Positions 1-8,536 of a DNA stretch of 64,000 nt are shown here, in pieces (the stretch's first letter is position 1; each line of letters opens with the position of its first letter). Made by a program: the position numbers and the translations under genes. The notes under the pieces were generated by a model. It saw only the letters and a list, made by a program, of their open reading frames with translations. It was not told the DNA's origin and ran no database searches. This stretch comes from JAQBQZ01 sp964554765 (GTDB taxonomy: Bacteria > Patescibacteriota > Minisyncoccia > Phycocordibacterales > CAIRYW01): assembly GCA_964554765.1 (NCBI GenBank), contig CAZKPS010000002.1, positions 1 to 64,000 on the forward strand, in the 5' to 3' direction.

Positions 1-638
1 GGGAGAACTTCAATACGGCACTCACAAACGATACACACGTATTACATAGACTAGAGAGTGTAACGGGAGTGCCAGCACGACTAGTTGTTTCTGGATTGTT
101 TGTAGAACAAATGAGACTTTATTTTTCCGAACGACAAGTATTCAAAGATCTCTTTGCACCACTCAAAATTCTTGGGACTCAAACCCAATTCTCTCTCGGT
201 GTCTCAGGTATCAAACAAAAAACAGCAGAACAGATTGAAAATAATTTGAAAGATTCTTCGTCGACATATTACCTCGGTGAAAGCTTCACACATTACCTCG
301 ATTTTAAAACAACAGATATCGAGAACGAAAGATTCACTCGACTTACAGATTATAAGGACAGATATTATTCATACCTCTACACCGCACTCTACATCAAAGA
401 ACTTGCCACAAGTTGGAAGAAAGCTGGGTTTGATATTAGTGGCAAATCTGAGATTCTTGCTACACTATTTAACATTGGGTTTGATCATTCAAATCCAAAA
501 CAAGAACCACAAATAGGTGGTGCCGAGATAGATATTAATGGAACTACATACAGCTTCGGGCGACTCGCGGGAGAGTTCTATTATTCAAACGAGCTCACGG
601 ATTTGTATCCAAAACAAGATTTTGTATTAGGCAAGTAA
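1..638 (+). CDS. Unrecognised protein, 5' end outside the window
   Basis: The reading frame is open from base 3 to a TAA at 636-638, so the gene begins upstream; the GTG at 69 is an internal codon, not a demonstrated start. The visible part is about 210 residues. It contains a stretch with SLGVSGIKQKTAEQI followed by an alanine/leucine-rich helical segment and ATLFNIGF, a pattern loosely like lysozyme-fold or DUF1402-type proteins, in which a helical core follows a 'T..SLGV.QI' segment. That resemblance is weak and I do not assign a function. There is no signal peptide in view because the N-terminus is missing. Downstream is tRNA-Ile on the same strand after about 100 AT-rich bases. Confidence 0.6.
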   Translation, partial: ENFNTALTNDTHVLHRLESVTGVPARLVVSGLFVEQMRLYFSERQVFKDLFAPLKILGTQTQFSLGVSGIKQKTAEQIENNLKDSSSTYYLGESFTHYLDFKTTDIENERFTRLTDYKDRYYSYLYTALYIKELATSWKKAGFDISGKSEILATLFNIGFDHSNPKQEPQIGGAEIDINGTTYSFGRLAGEFYYSNELTDLYPKQDFVLGK

Positions 639-736
639 TTAGAAATTAGTCTTATTTATACTATATACTACATACAATATACCAAATACCGTATTGTTGA
701 TAATAAGGTAAATTTGGGCTAATATACACCCTACAA

Positions 737-809
737 GCGCGCATAGCTCAGTTGGTAGAGCGGACGACTTATACTCGTCTGGTCCTAGGTTCGAGTCCTA
801 GTGCGCGCA
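737..809 (+). tRNA. tRNA-Ile(UAU)
   Basis: A complete cloverleaf is visible: acceptor GCGCGCA (737-743) with TGCGCGC (802-808), discriminator A809, D-arm GCTC/GAGC, anticodon stem GACGA/TCGTC with the 7-nt loop CTTATAC, a 5-nt variable region, and T-arm CTAGG/CCTAG around TTCGAGT. The anticodon at 770-772 is UAU, reading AUA directly. CCA is not encoded. Most bacteria read AUA with a CAU tRNA modified by TilS; an unmodified-type UAU isoacceptor is uncommon. Confidence 0.93.
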
Positions 810-822
810 TTAGATTAGATAT

Positions 823-1485
823 CTATGCAATAGAGGTTGATATGTATTTAATACCCATTAAAACAAGATCAGCAATCTCTCTCCCTGAAGCAGTCACACA
901 ACAAGTCCCCTGCCCGAATCCATTTTTGTAAGTAATACTCGAAAATTTACTTTTCTTTACATAAGGTTTATAGAATTGAGATTTTTTTAATCCTAATTTT
1001 CTAGACCAGAAATCTATTTGTTTTCCTGCATCCATATCAGAATAAATATGAATCTTTGCCTTTAGCAAACTTTTATCGATACCAAATAACTTTAACCATT
1101 TAATAAAGAATATAAGCATGTCCGGGTTTGTATTGGTCAAATCAATACTCGCACTCCTTGTCTTTCCTCCTTCTGCCCAGTAGAGAAATAGACCAGCAAT
1201 AAGCATCTCTCTTTTTGAAAAAGATCCAAGCATTTCAGATATCTTCTGGTAGGCAAGCTCTTTTTTAGCATCATCCTTTTTCTTCATTGTATTCCTGTAT
1301 CTTTCAATTCTTTTTGGACTATTTGCCCTAAGCTGATTAATTCTTTCTTCAGATAACGGAAAGGCTTTGAGCCATCCACTTAAGGTGCTTTTACTTACTC
1401 CAAACTTTTTCTTTAATTCAGAATAGCTAGTTTGGTTTTCAATTCGATCTTTTAGAACTTTTTCCTTCAAACCTCTATTCGCCAT
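823..1485 (-). CDS. HTH plus LAGLIDADG-like domain protein
   Basis: About 220 residues. The N-terminal 60 hold a helix-turn-helix of resolvase/Hin style (YSELKKKFGVSKSTLSGWL), then a basic linker, then a C-terminal domain with AGLFLYWAEGGK, LTNTNPDMLIFFIKWL and HIYSDMD, the pattern of the LAGLIDADG-like proteins common in CPR genomes. The function is probably DNA binding and possibly nicking; a homing-endonuclease role is inference. I place the start at MANRGLKEK (1485), because a good -10 (TATAAT on the minus strand, 1514-1519) overlaps the more upstream ATGs. The frame is open to an ATG at 1530. The 3' end lies only 14 bases from the tRNA-Ile 3' end, convergent with it. Confidence 0.65.
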   Translation of the reverse strand: MANRGLKEKVLKDRIENQTSYSELKKKFGVSKSTLSGWLKAFPLSEERINQLRANSPKRIERYRNTMKKKDDAKKELAYQKISEMLGSFSKREMLIAGLFLYWAEGGKTRSASIDLTNTNPDMLIFFIKWLKLFGIDKSLLKAKIHIYSDMDAGKQIDFWSRKLGLKKSQFYKPYVKKSKFSSITYKNGFGQGTCCVTASGREIADLVLMGIKYISTSIA

Positions 1486-1537
1486 AATATCTAGAGTTAT
1501 GTTTATATCAATCATTATACTATAGTTCAATAATAAT

Positions 1538-1573
1538 TAAAACAAAACTTCGGTCGACCGAAGTTTTGTTTTA
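1538..1573 (-). terminator. Perfect palindrome, bidirectional terminator
   Basis: A perfect 36-bp palindrome centred between 1555 and 1556 (CGGTC/GACCG core, then AAGTTTTGTTTTA arms) lies 16 bases after the ftsH stop. The T-rich outer arms work in both directions, so it can end ftsH. It also lies just upstream of the HTH/LAGLIDADG gene. Confidence 0.75.
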
Positions 1574-1589
1574 GCCTATTTATTTTTCG

Positions 1590-3548
1590 TTATGCTACAA
1601 CATCCACCTTCCCCTCTTCAATTACTTCTTTTTTCTTCAAAGGAATACCGTGCGCAACAAGAATACTTTCGTATTCTGCTTGCTCTACTACTTCTACTTC
1701 AATGAGTCGTCGAGTGATAGCTTCGAGCACTGCTCGGTGTTCTGTCACAATATTTTCGGCTTTTTTCATCGCATCGTGAATGATTCGTGATACTTCAGCA
1801 TCTATTTCAGCACTCACTCTTTCTGAATATCCACTGTCTTCTACCCCTCGTCCGAAAAGCACTCGTCCTCCTGCACCCTCGAGTGCTATTGGCCCAAGCT
1901 TGTCTGACATACCGTATTTTGTCACCATATCTCGCGCAAGAGCCGTAGATACCTGAAGATCATTTGATGGTCCTGTAGTTACATCTCCATAAATCATTTT
2001 CTCAACCACATATCCACCAAGTGACATCGCAATATCATCAAGGAATTCATTTCGTGATTGCATCTTCTTATCTTCGAGTGGAAGCTTCATTGTGTATCCT
2101 GCAGCCCGCCCTCGAGAGATGATAGAGATTTTGTGTACAGGATCTGCGTGTGGAAGTACAGAAGCAACAAGAGCATGACCTGCTTCGTGATATGCAGTAA
2201 GTTCTTTTTCTTTTTTACTCAAAAGATGACTCTTCCTCTCAGGACCAATCATTACCTTTTCGATTGATCTGATGAGATCATACTGAGCAACTTTTGTTCT
2301 GTTTTCTCGCGCAGCAAGTATTGCACCTTCGTTCATAAGAGACTGAAGATCAGCACCAGAGAATCCTGGGGTTCTCTCTGCAATGAGCGGCAAATTCACA
2401 TCTTCTGCAAAAGGCTTTTCTCGACTGTGAACTTTCAGTATTTCTTCTCGGTCTTTTCTGTCTGGGAGATCAATAGTCACTCGTCTATCGAATCGTCCTG
2501 GTCGTAGGAGCGCAGGGTCGAGCACATCCGCTCTGTTTGTCGCAGCCATTACAATTACTTTTTCATTTGGTTCGAATCCATCCATCTCAACAAGGATTTG
2601 ATTGAGGGTTTGCTCTCGCTCATCATTACCTCCTCCAGTACCCACCCCTCGTACACGCCCTACCGCATCAATCTCATCGATAAATATGATTGAAGGAGAT
2701 GTTGCTTTTGCCATCTTGAAGAGGTCTCGTACTCGTGAAGCACCGACACCTACAAACATTTCTACGAATTCTGCACCCGAAACTGAGAAGAATGAAACAC
2801 CCGCTTCTCCTGCCACAGCTCGTGCGAGCAAAGTCTTACCTGTACCAGGTTGACCCATAAGAAGGATACCTTTTGGGATTCGTGCACCAATATCTAGGAA
2901 TTTCTTTGGATTTTTGAGAAAGTCTACGATTTCTGCCAATTCTTCTTTTGCCTCTTTTGCACCAGCCACATCTTTGAATGTCACTTTTTGTTTTGTGTCA
3001 TCAGGACTTGTAAGTCTCGCTCGTGATTGTCCAAATGAAAATGCCTGCGCACCTGCACCACGCATCGATCGTGAGAGATACCATACAAAAAGAAGAATAA
3101 ATAATATAGGAAGAATTATTGGAGCAAGATTAGCAAACCAAAAGAGGAATCCACTATCACTCTTTACATCAATACTTACTTTTGAAAGTTCATCACCGGT
3201 TACACCATAATTAACCATTGTTTCAGAAAGAGATGTCTCAACCTCTTTTTTTGAAGTCTTCTTTGTCTCATCTGCATATTTTGCAACCACAGCATCACCC
3301 TCAACAGTAAGAGAAGTTATTTTTGCGTCTTTGATATCTCGCGCGAGCTCAGAAAGGCTCACCTCAACTTTTTTATCTGTTGTACTTGCAAGATATGGAT
3401 ACGATACAACCAATGCCCCCAAGAAGAGAAATATAAGAACAATATTCTTGATGAGATCTTTTTTAACCTCATCTTTGTTTGGTATTTTTGGTGCTTTGTT
3501 TTTTGGTATTGGAGCTCCTTTTTGCTGTTTGTTTTCTTTGTTTTCCAT
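1590..3548 (-). CDS. ftsH: ATP-dependent zinc metalloprotease FtsH
   Basis: 652 residues, normal length for FtsH, the membrane AAA+ protease that extracts and degrades misassembled membrane and some cytosolic proteins. Visible parts in order: a basic N-terminus, TM1 about 34-53, a periplasmic domain, TM2 about 135-157, Walker A GQPGTGKT (232-239), Walker B IIFIDEID (287-294), the second region of homology with ATNRADVLDPALLRPGRFDR (335-354), and the zinc site HEAGH (454-458) with the third ligand D530 in GPSNDL. All catalytic residues are intact. The leader is very short: a -10-like TATAAT lies at 3564-3569, about 15 bases from the ATG. The bPH2 gene is just upstream on the same strand. Confidence 0.98.
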   Translation of the reverse strand: MENKENKQQKGAPIPKNKAPKIPNKDEVKKDLIKNIVLIFLFLGALVVSYPYLASTTDKKVEVSLSELARDIKDAKITSLTVEGDAVVAKYADETKKTSKKEVETSLSETMVNYGVTGDELSKVSIDVKSDSGFLFWFANLAPIILPILFILLFVWYLSRSMRGAGAQAFSFGQSRARLTSPDDTKQKVTFKDVAGAKEAKEELAEIVDFLKNPKKFLDIGARIPKGILLMGQPGTGKTLLARAVAGEAGVSFFSVSGAEFVEMFVGVGASRVRDLFKMAKATSPSIIFIDEIDAVGRVRGVGTGGGNDEREQTLNQILVEMDGFEPNEKVIVMAATNRADVLDPALLRPGRFDRRVTIDLPDRKDREEILKVHSREKPFAEDVNLPLIAERTPGFSGADLQSLMNEGAILAARENRTKVAQYDLIRSIEKVMIGPERKSHLLSKKEKELTAYHEAGHALVASVLPHADPVHKISIISRGRAAGYTMKLPLEDKKMQSRNEFLDDIAMSLGGYVVEKMIYGDVTTGPSNDLQVSTALARDMVTKYGMSDKLGPIALEGAGGRVLFGRGVEDSGYSERVSAEIDAEVSRIIHDAMKKAENIVTEHRAVLEAITRRLIEVEVVEQAEYESILVAHGIPLKKKEVIEEGKVDVVA

Positions 3549-3563
3549 TCTGATATAGAAATT

Positions 3564-3569
3564 ATAGTC
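3564..3569 (-). promoter_or_regulatory. -10 element of ftsH
   Basis: TATAAT on the minus strand ends 15 bases before the ftsH ATG, implying a leader of about 8 nt. A second TATAAT lies some 20 bases further upstream, and a short CCCTC...AGGGG inverted repeat sits between them. No clear -35 is seen. Confidence 0.45.
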
Positions 3570-3617
3570 CCTCTAGTAATTAGGGGTATTATAGCCGAAA
3601 ATAACCTAAAACTGAAA

Positions 3618-4265
3618 TTATTCTACTTCTTCAGTTTCTTCATTACGCTCATCAAAATCTTCATCTTCATAGTCACCATCTTCATCATATTCAGGCTTAA
3701 TACTCTGCCCTTTTCGAGACATTGAGGCATATGTAAGGAGTTGTTTTGAAAGCGCCCGTGCAATTGGTGAGCTAATGACAGGGATTAAAAATTTACTCGC
3801 CTTCACTTTGTTATTAGAATCACTTCGATCATCGGCTGTCACAATATCGAGCTCAGCAACTCCAAAGAATAGATAATGATACGGTCGAGAAATGGTCACC
3901 TTACTAATCTGCTGGTATGGGATAGTTGTCTCGTGTATAAAAAAGAGCCCTCGTCGTAGATGAAACGCGTGTTCATCAAGTTTGAATTTGTAGCTACGAT
4001 AATGCACGTTCCCCACGAGATACCCGACAATAATCACTGAAATACCGAGAAGAAAAATCCACTCTGAAATCATAAAATCATCGATATACCAATCACTGTG
4101 GCTTGCTAGAAAGTCTGTCGTAAAAGTCTTTAGTCTCCCAAAATACATTTCATAAGAAAGAAGAATCAATCCAAGTCCGGAAAGAATAAAAAACCATCCG
4201 TGTCTAATAAATAGATAAAACAGTGCCCTACCCCCGCTTTTGTATTTTTTATCAAGTTCGAACAT
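3618..4265 (-). CDS. Membrane protein with bacterial PH-like (bPH2) domain
   Basis: 215 residues. Two membrane spans (about 22-38 and 66-85) precede a bPH2/DUF304-type beta domain (about 88-165) with the typical LDEHAFHLRRGLFF, TIPYQQISKVTI and GVAELDIVTAD segments. The C-terminal 30 residues are strongly acidic, with many D and E. Such proteins are related to YdbT/YdbS; their role in bacteria is poorly defined, possibly envelope-associated scaffolding. It is transcribed in the same direction as ftsH, 69 bases upstream of it. No SD is seen at the ATG. Confidence 0.75.
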   Translation of the reverse strand: MFELDKKYKSGGRALFYLFIRHGWFFILSGLGLILLSYEMYFGRLKTFTTDFLASHSDWYIDDFMISEWIFLLGISVIIVGYLVGNVHYRSYKFKLDEHAFHLRRGLFFIHETTIPYQQISKVTISRPYHYLFFGVAELDIVTADDRSDSNNKVKASKFLIPVISSPIARALSKQLLTYASMSRKGQSIKPEYDEDGDYEDEDFDERNEETEEVE

Positions 4266-4310
4266 GGATTAAGTATACCAAAAATAAAAAGACCTGACAC
4301 AAAAATCAGA

Positions 4311-4742
4311 TCATGCTGAAGAACTAAATTCTTTAAACACATTCATAAATTCATTGAGACCGCCAACAAACACGCATGCGATCTCAAGTGGTAGAAAGCC
4401 TACATAAGGAAAGGTAATACTCACCTGGACATTGACCTTGGTGGCAATTGATATTTGAGCAAAAGCAAGTTGTTCTGGCTCAAATTCCGGATTGTTACCC
4501 TCATAACACCAAATTAGTACAAAGGTAGATAATCCATTACTATAAGACATTGCATCTATGCCTAGGTCACCCCTTCTGAGCAAGACCCTGTCAGTAAGAT
4601 CATTCACCGGAAAATCAGAGTCTTCGGCTGCTGATGTTTGCAAGCATGCCTCATGCCCTTCGGGAAGAGGCATGGTATCAACTCTCCAAAAACCCCTACC
4701 TTGGAACCGACTAACAACATCGTCAAAGTTTGTGTTGTGCAT
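4311..4742 (-). CDS. Hypothetical protein, 143 aa
   Basis: 143 residues, no family recognised. The sequence is mixed alpha/beta in character, with a hydrophobic C-terminal third (VSITFPYVGFLPLEIACVFVGG) that could be buried strands rather than a true membrane span, and no signal peptide. Codon use is less AT-biased than in the neighbouring core genes, as in the other unrecognised single genes of this window (23.8, 30.5, 31.3, 32.2, 51.0 kb). The leader is short or absent: TAATAAT lies immediately before the ATG. Confidence 0.6.
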   Translation of the reverse strand: MHNTNFDDVVSRFQGRGFWRVDTMPLPEGHEACLQTSAAEDSDFPVNDLTDRVLLRRGDLGIDAMSYSNGLSTFVLIWCYEGNNPEFEPEQLAFAQISIATKVNVQVSITFPYVGFLPLEIACVFVGGLNEFMNVFKEFSSSA

Positions 4743-4817
4743 AATATTATTATCCTAATCCGATACTAACACAATCGCTTCGGCGTAACAAATCTTTATT
4801 TACATTACCCCATCTGG

Positions 4818-4823
4818 TAGAAT
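4818..4823 (+). promoter_or_regulatory. -10 of a leaderless transcript
   Basis: TAGAAT lies exactly 6 bases before the ATG at 4830, with TTTACA-type sequence about 17 bases further upstream. The expected transcription start coincides with the start codon, so this mRNA is predicted to be leaderless. Confidence 0.55.
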
Positions 4824-4829
4824 GGGCGA

Positions 4830-5600
4830 ATGAATAACTACCAAAAAGAACTCGAGACAGCTATAAATATCGCTCAAAAAGCAGGATCTATAATGCTCCA
4901 ATATTTTGACACCGATCAAGAAGTTGAATACAAAGACAGAAAATCATCTGTCACAATCGCGGACAAACTCATTAATACAATGGTGATTGAAAAGCTAAAA
5001 GAATCATTCCCTGAAGACGGCGTTATTGGCGAAGAAGAAAGTACTGCAGAATACGGAACTGGACGACGATGGATTTGTGATCCGATAGATGGGACTGCAG
5101 GATATACCTGGGGCACCCCTACTTCTATGTTCTCTCTTGCACTCATTATTGACGGCACACCAGTTCTGGGTGTTGCATACGACCCGTTTTTAGACAAGAT
5201 GTATACAGCAGTGATAGGTGGTAAAAGTTTTTGTAATGAAAAAGAACTGAAAGTTTCAGACACAATAATTGAAGAAGGAATTGTGGCAGTAAACGGAAGT
5301 ATTAGAAGCTTCCCAGAGAAAAATTATTATCAAAATCTCCGAGAACAAAAAAGTATAAGACTCGCAACTTTTTCTGGACTTGTATACAAAGCAGTACTCG
5401 TTGCAAAAGGCAGACTCGTAGGATTCGTAGGTCCCGCATTTCTGCACGATGTTGCAGCAATACATCTCATTATTGAAAATGCGGGTGGAAAAATCACTAC
5501 TGAAGATGGTGCCCTACTTGATTACTCAAAACCATTCAAAGGAGTAGTCGTTGTTTCAAATGGAGTTGTTCATGAAAAGTTGGTAGAGTATTGTAAATAA
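4830..5600 (+). CDS. Inositol monophosphatase family phosphatase
   Basis: 256 residues, usual length for the FIG/IMPase/CysQ superfamily of Mg/Li-sensitive phosphomonoesterases. Metal-binding residues are present: GEEES (67-71), DPIDGT (84-89) and the late Asp in LHDVAAIHLI (D207), followed by ENAGG. After DPIDGT the usual N-F is replaced by AGYTWG, so the substrate cannot be read from the motif; inositol-1-phosphate, fructose-1,6-bisphosphate or PAP are all possible. The gene stands alone on the plus strand between minus-strand genes and appears to be leaderless. Confidence 0.9.
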   Translation: MNNYQKELETAINIAQKAGSIMLQYFDTDQEVEYKDRKSSVTIADKLINTMVIEKLKESFPEDGVIGEEESTAEYGTGRRWICDPIDGTAGYTWGTPTSMFSLALIIDGTPVLGVAYDPFLDKMYTAVIGGKSFCNEKELKVSDTIIEEGIVAVNGSIRSFPEKNYYQNLREQKSIRLATFSGLVYKAVLVAKGRLVGFVGPAFLHDVAAIHLIIENAGGKITTEDGALLDYSKPFKGVVVVSNGVVHEKLVEYCK

Positions 5601-5668
5601 AGATTATTTCGGTTAGTTGAAAAAATGACCAAAATGTGATATAATATAACTGTTGGTTATAAAACCTT

Positions 5669-6040
5669 CTAAGCCTCTAAGGGCTTATTTATGGGGATGA
5701 CAGGCATAGACATATAAATCCTTCGTAACTGTGCGCAATCGAGTATCTCAAAATCTCGTAAAACTTCTGGGAACTTCAAGTGCAAACGCACGAAAAGTTG
5801 TTTCTCCATACTTTGGAGCAAACGACTTTGCTTTCGCAACAGCTCGAGCATAGCTCGCTGAAGCTTTAAGCCATTCAGTCTCTCTGCTCTCTCTGGGAGA
5901 GATTCGGGTGTAATATTCAGAGGATAGGACTGGAGCATTCCCGTCTCCTCTCCGAAACTTGGGATAGTTGTATATGTGTTCTGCTTTTCTAAAAGCTTAT
6001 ACAGCGAAACCAAAAGAGAAGATACATTGCGTAGACTCAT
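5669..6040 (-). CDS. Hypothetical helical protein, 123 aa
   Basis: 123 residues with no recognised family. The middle (residues about 55-90) is a leucine/arginine/glutamine-rich amphipathic helix (LQRAMLELLRKQSRLLQSM) suitable for a coiled coil, and there is no signal or membrane segment. The ATG at 6040 has no SD. The gene follows the secF terminator at 6092-6122 and reads in the same direction. It may be a lineage-specific protein; a chance open frame is not excluded. Confidence 0.4.
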   Translation of the reverse strand: MSLRNVSSLLVSLYKLLEKQNTYTTIPSFGEETGMLQSYPLNITPESLPERAERLNGLKLQRAMLELLRKQSRLLQSMEKQLFVRLHLKFPEVLRDFEILDCAQLRRIYMSMPVIPINKPLEA

Positions 6041-6091
6041 TTATGAAATTTATATGCACTCGAGTTCAACTCTCGACATCTCCACAAAATT

Positions 6092-6122
6092 AAAACACCA
6101 CACCCAAAGGGTGCGGTGTTTT
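6092..6122 (-). terminator. Bidirectional terminator after secF
   Basis: A 14-bp stem AAAACACCACACCC / GGGTGCGGTGTTTT with loop AAA and T-runs on both sides. It lies about 95 bases beyond the secF stop. Confidence 0.85.
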
Positions 6123-6215
6123 TTTATTGATTACTTATCCCCCTTTCTCTGTAGCCTGATTAATCAAAGATTGATAGAGTACTCCCGAAAAAGCAACCCT
6201 CAAAGAATACAAGTG

Positions 6216-7124
6216 TTACTTTTTCTCCTGTAGTTTTTCAAGAGTCACCAAAAGTGGTGAACCAATGAAGATTGATGAGTATGTACCTACTGCGATACCG
6301 ATAAGGAGTGTGAGTGAGAAATGCTGTGTTGCCTCAGCCCCGTAGACATAGAGTACTGCAAGTGCAATCATTGTTGTAAGTGATGTATTGATTGATCGTG
6401 CAAATGTCTGAGATACTGACATACCCACAATTTCTTCAAATGTTTTCTTGCTCTTCTCGTGATTGTTCTTTTTGAGATTCTCTCGTGTTCGGTCAAAAAC
6501 CACAATCGTATCGTGAACAGAAAATCCGAGTACCACGAGGAGAGCTGTCACAAAGAGTGAATCCACTTCAAATCCCTCGAGATGTCCGAGAAAAGCGTAC
6601 ACACCCGTTGGAACAATAATGTCATGAAGGAGTGCCACAATGGCTACAAGTCCGTATTTCCAAGATGATACTGGTCTTGATACACCACGGAATGCAAAAG
6701 TGATAAAGAGAACAATGGCGATGATTACGTAAAAGATTGATTTGAGCGCCTTTGCAGTAAACTCATCTCCGAGTACAGACCCTGCAGTATTCACGTTAGA
6801 TATTGAGCACTCATCCCCTGCTGTGAAAAATCCTGCTACCTGTGTAGTCTCTCCTGGTGTAAGTTCTCGAGTACGCACTATTGCACCAAGTTCTCCTTGA
6901 GTTCGAACTGAGAATTCACCGATTGGTTTTTCAAGTGTAAGCGCTTCAAGTTTGCCAGTTGTATTATTAATATCAACTGGGTTTTTACAGAGGACCTCAA
7001 TCGCTGTCCCCCCCTTGAAATCAATACCGAGTTTGAGGCCGTAGGTAAAGATTCCATAAAGAGATACTGCAAGGAGAATCACTGATATCGAGTAAAATAT
7101 TTTTCTGAATTTGATTACAAACAT
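6216..7124 (-). CDS. secF: Protein translocase subunit SecF
   Basis: 302 residues, typical SecF: one N-terminal span, the signature GIDFKGGTAIEV (33-44), a periplasmic domain, and a C-terminal bundle of five spans with the VLGFSVHDTIVVFDR segment conserved between SecD and SecF. SecDF uses the proton motive force to pull preproteins through SecYEG. It follows secD on the same strand after 86 bases; that spacer contains short TCAAAA-type repeats and no terminator, so the two genes are probably one operon. Confidence 0.97.
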   Translation of the reverse strand: MFVIKFRKIFYSISVILLAVSLYGIFTYGLKLGIDFKGGTAIEVLCKNPVDINNTTGKLEALTLEKPIGEFSVRTQGELGAIVRTRELTPGETTQVAGFFTAGDECSISNVNTAGSVLGDEFTAKALKSIFYVIIAIVLFITFAFRGVSRPVSSWKYGLVAIVALLHDIIVPTGVYAFLGHLEGFEVDSLFVTALLVVLGFSVHDTIVVFDRTRENLKKNNHEKSKKTFEEIVGMSVSQTFARSINTSLTTMIALAVLYVYGAEATQHFSLTLLIGIAVGTYSSIFIGSPLLVTLEKLQEKK

Positions 7125-7134
7125 GATAGTAAGT

Positions 7135-7165
7135 CAAAACTCAAAAATCAAAACTCAAAAATGAT
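7135..7165. repeat. Short-word AT-rich repeat (TCAAAA type)
   Basis: The secD-secF spacer holds three near-copies of the word (G/C)TCAAAA(A/C) in tandem. The same degenerate words form long inverted repeats elsewhere (21.9, 43.4, 44.4, 48.7 and 49.6 kb). Confidence 0.6.
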
Positions 7166-7210
7166 TAAGTTAGGATTATGAGTGATGTGTAATTAATTAT
7201 TTATTAATGA

Positions 7211-8536
7211 TTATTTGTTAATAATTCCGTTACCGAAAAGGAATTTAGTAAATTTGTTTGTTTTCTTGAATCCGATAGCAATGAGAAGTGTTCGAGATAC
7301 CGTAATCGCTGTAAACATACTTGTCACAACTCCGATTGCAAACACAAATGAGAACCCTTTGATAAGTGCACTTGTAGCAAAGTAATAAAGGATAATAGCT
7401 GTAATGATTGATGAGAGGTTTGAATCTCGGATCGAAAGCCAGGCTCGTGTGAACCCTTCTCTAATAGCATCCTCAAGTGAAAGACCTCGCTTGAGCTCTT
7501 CTTTCATTCTTTCAAAGATAAGGATGTTCGCATCCACCGCCATACCAATCGAGAGTATGAATCCTGCGAGACCTGCAGTCGTGAGTGTTACAGGAACAAG
7601 TTTAAAGATTGCGAGGTTCAAGATTGCATAAACAGCAAGTGCAATTGTCGCAATAACTCCTGGAAGTCGATACCAGAGGATGAGGAATAGCCCAATAATG
7701 ATAAAGCTAAGAATTCCTGAGAACACACTCGCCTGAAGTGCATCTGCTCCGAGTGAAGCACCGATAGTCTCAGTTCCTAGAAGTGATACAGGAAGTGGCA
7801 ATGCACCGTAGTTTAGATCCTGTACCAATTTCTTCGCCTCATCAGGAGTAAATTGTCCTGAGATTTCTGCCTTTCCATCTGTGATAGCCTCTCGGATTAC
7901 AGGAGTTGAGAGTGGTCGTCCATCAAGAAAGATTGCGAGTACTCGTCCAGTATTGTTTTTTGTGAGATCACCAAAAAGCTGCTTACCCTCATCATTGAAA
8001 GTAAGAAGTACAACAGGAGCGTTTGTATTTTGATTAAACTGCAAATCCGCACGAGCAAGAAGTCGTCCTGTAAGACCAGTATCAGCAAACATCTGATCCA
8101 TTGTATATTTTGTTGTTGTAGAGAGACCTTCGTTTTGAAGTTTAAATTCGAGTACTGGAGTTTTACCGATGATATCGATTGCTTTCTCAGTATCTGTCAC
8201 ACCTGGGAGTTCAACAACAAGTTTGTGAACCGCCACACCATTAATGGTCGCATCTTCTGCCTGGACAAGAGGTTCTGAAACACCGAACACATTGATTCGA
8301 TTTTCGATTGTATCTCGAAGAGCCGACATCGCACCCTTCACATCATCTGGTTTTACCTTTGATGTGTCTGCCTGATATACGAGATGTGTTCCACCATTAA
8401 GATCGAGACCAAGCTTGAATGGAATATTTCCAAAGTAGCCGTTTTTTGAAGTCTCAGTGTTATAAATAAAGTAACCGCCAAATACCGCTAAAGCTAATAA
8501 AAACAATGCCGTAATTCGAATTTTTGTAGTATTCAT
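7211..8536 (-). CDS. secD: Protein translocase subunit SecD
   Basis: 441 residues. An N-terminal span is followed by the SecD signature GLDLNGGTHLVYQ (43-55), the P1 periplasmic domain, and a C-terminal membrane bundle (from about residue 265) with the SIGMAVDANILIFERMKEEL motif. It is shorter than the E. coli protein (615 aa) but normal for Gram-positive-like and CPR forms. It works with SecF, encoded downstream. The ATG is immediately preceded by CTATTGGG, the 3' arm of the leader stem element described at 8537-8637. Confidence 0.97.
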   Translation of the reverse strand: MNTTKIRITALFLLALAVFGGYFIYNTETSKNGYFGNIPFKLGLDLNGGTHLVYQADTSKVKPDDVKGAMSALRDTIENRINVFGVSEPLVQAEDATINGVAVHKLVVELPGVTDTEKAIDIIGKTPVLEFKLQNEGLSTTTKYTMDQMFADTGLTGRLLARADLQFNQNTNAPVVLLTFNDEGKQLFGDLTKNNTGRVLAIFLDGRPLSTPVIREAITDGKAEISGQFTPDEAKKLVQDLNYGALPLPVSLLGTETIGASLGADALQASVFSGILSFIIIGLFLILWYRLPGVIATIALAVYAILNLAIFKLVPVTLTTAGLAGFILSIGMAVDANILIFERMKEELKRGLSLEDAIREGFTRAWLSIRDSNLSSIITAIILYYFATSALIKGFSFVFAIGVVTSMFTAITVSRTLLIAIGFKKTNKFTKFLFGNGIINK

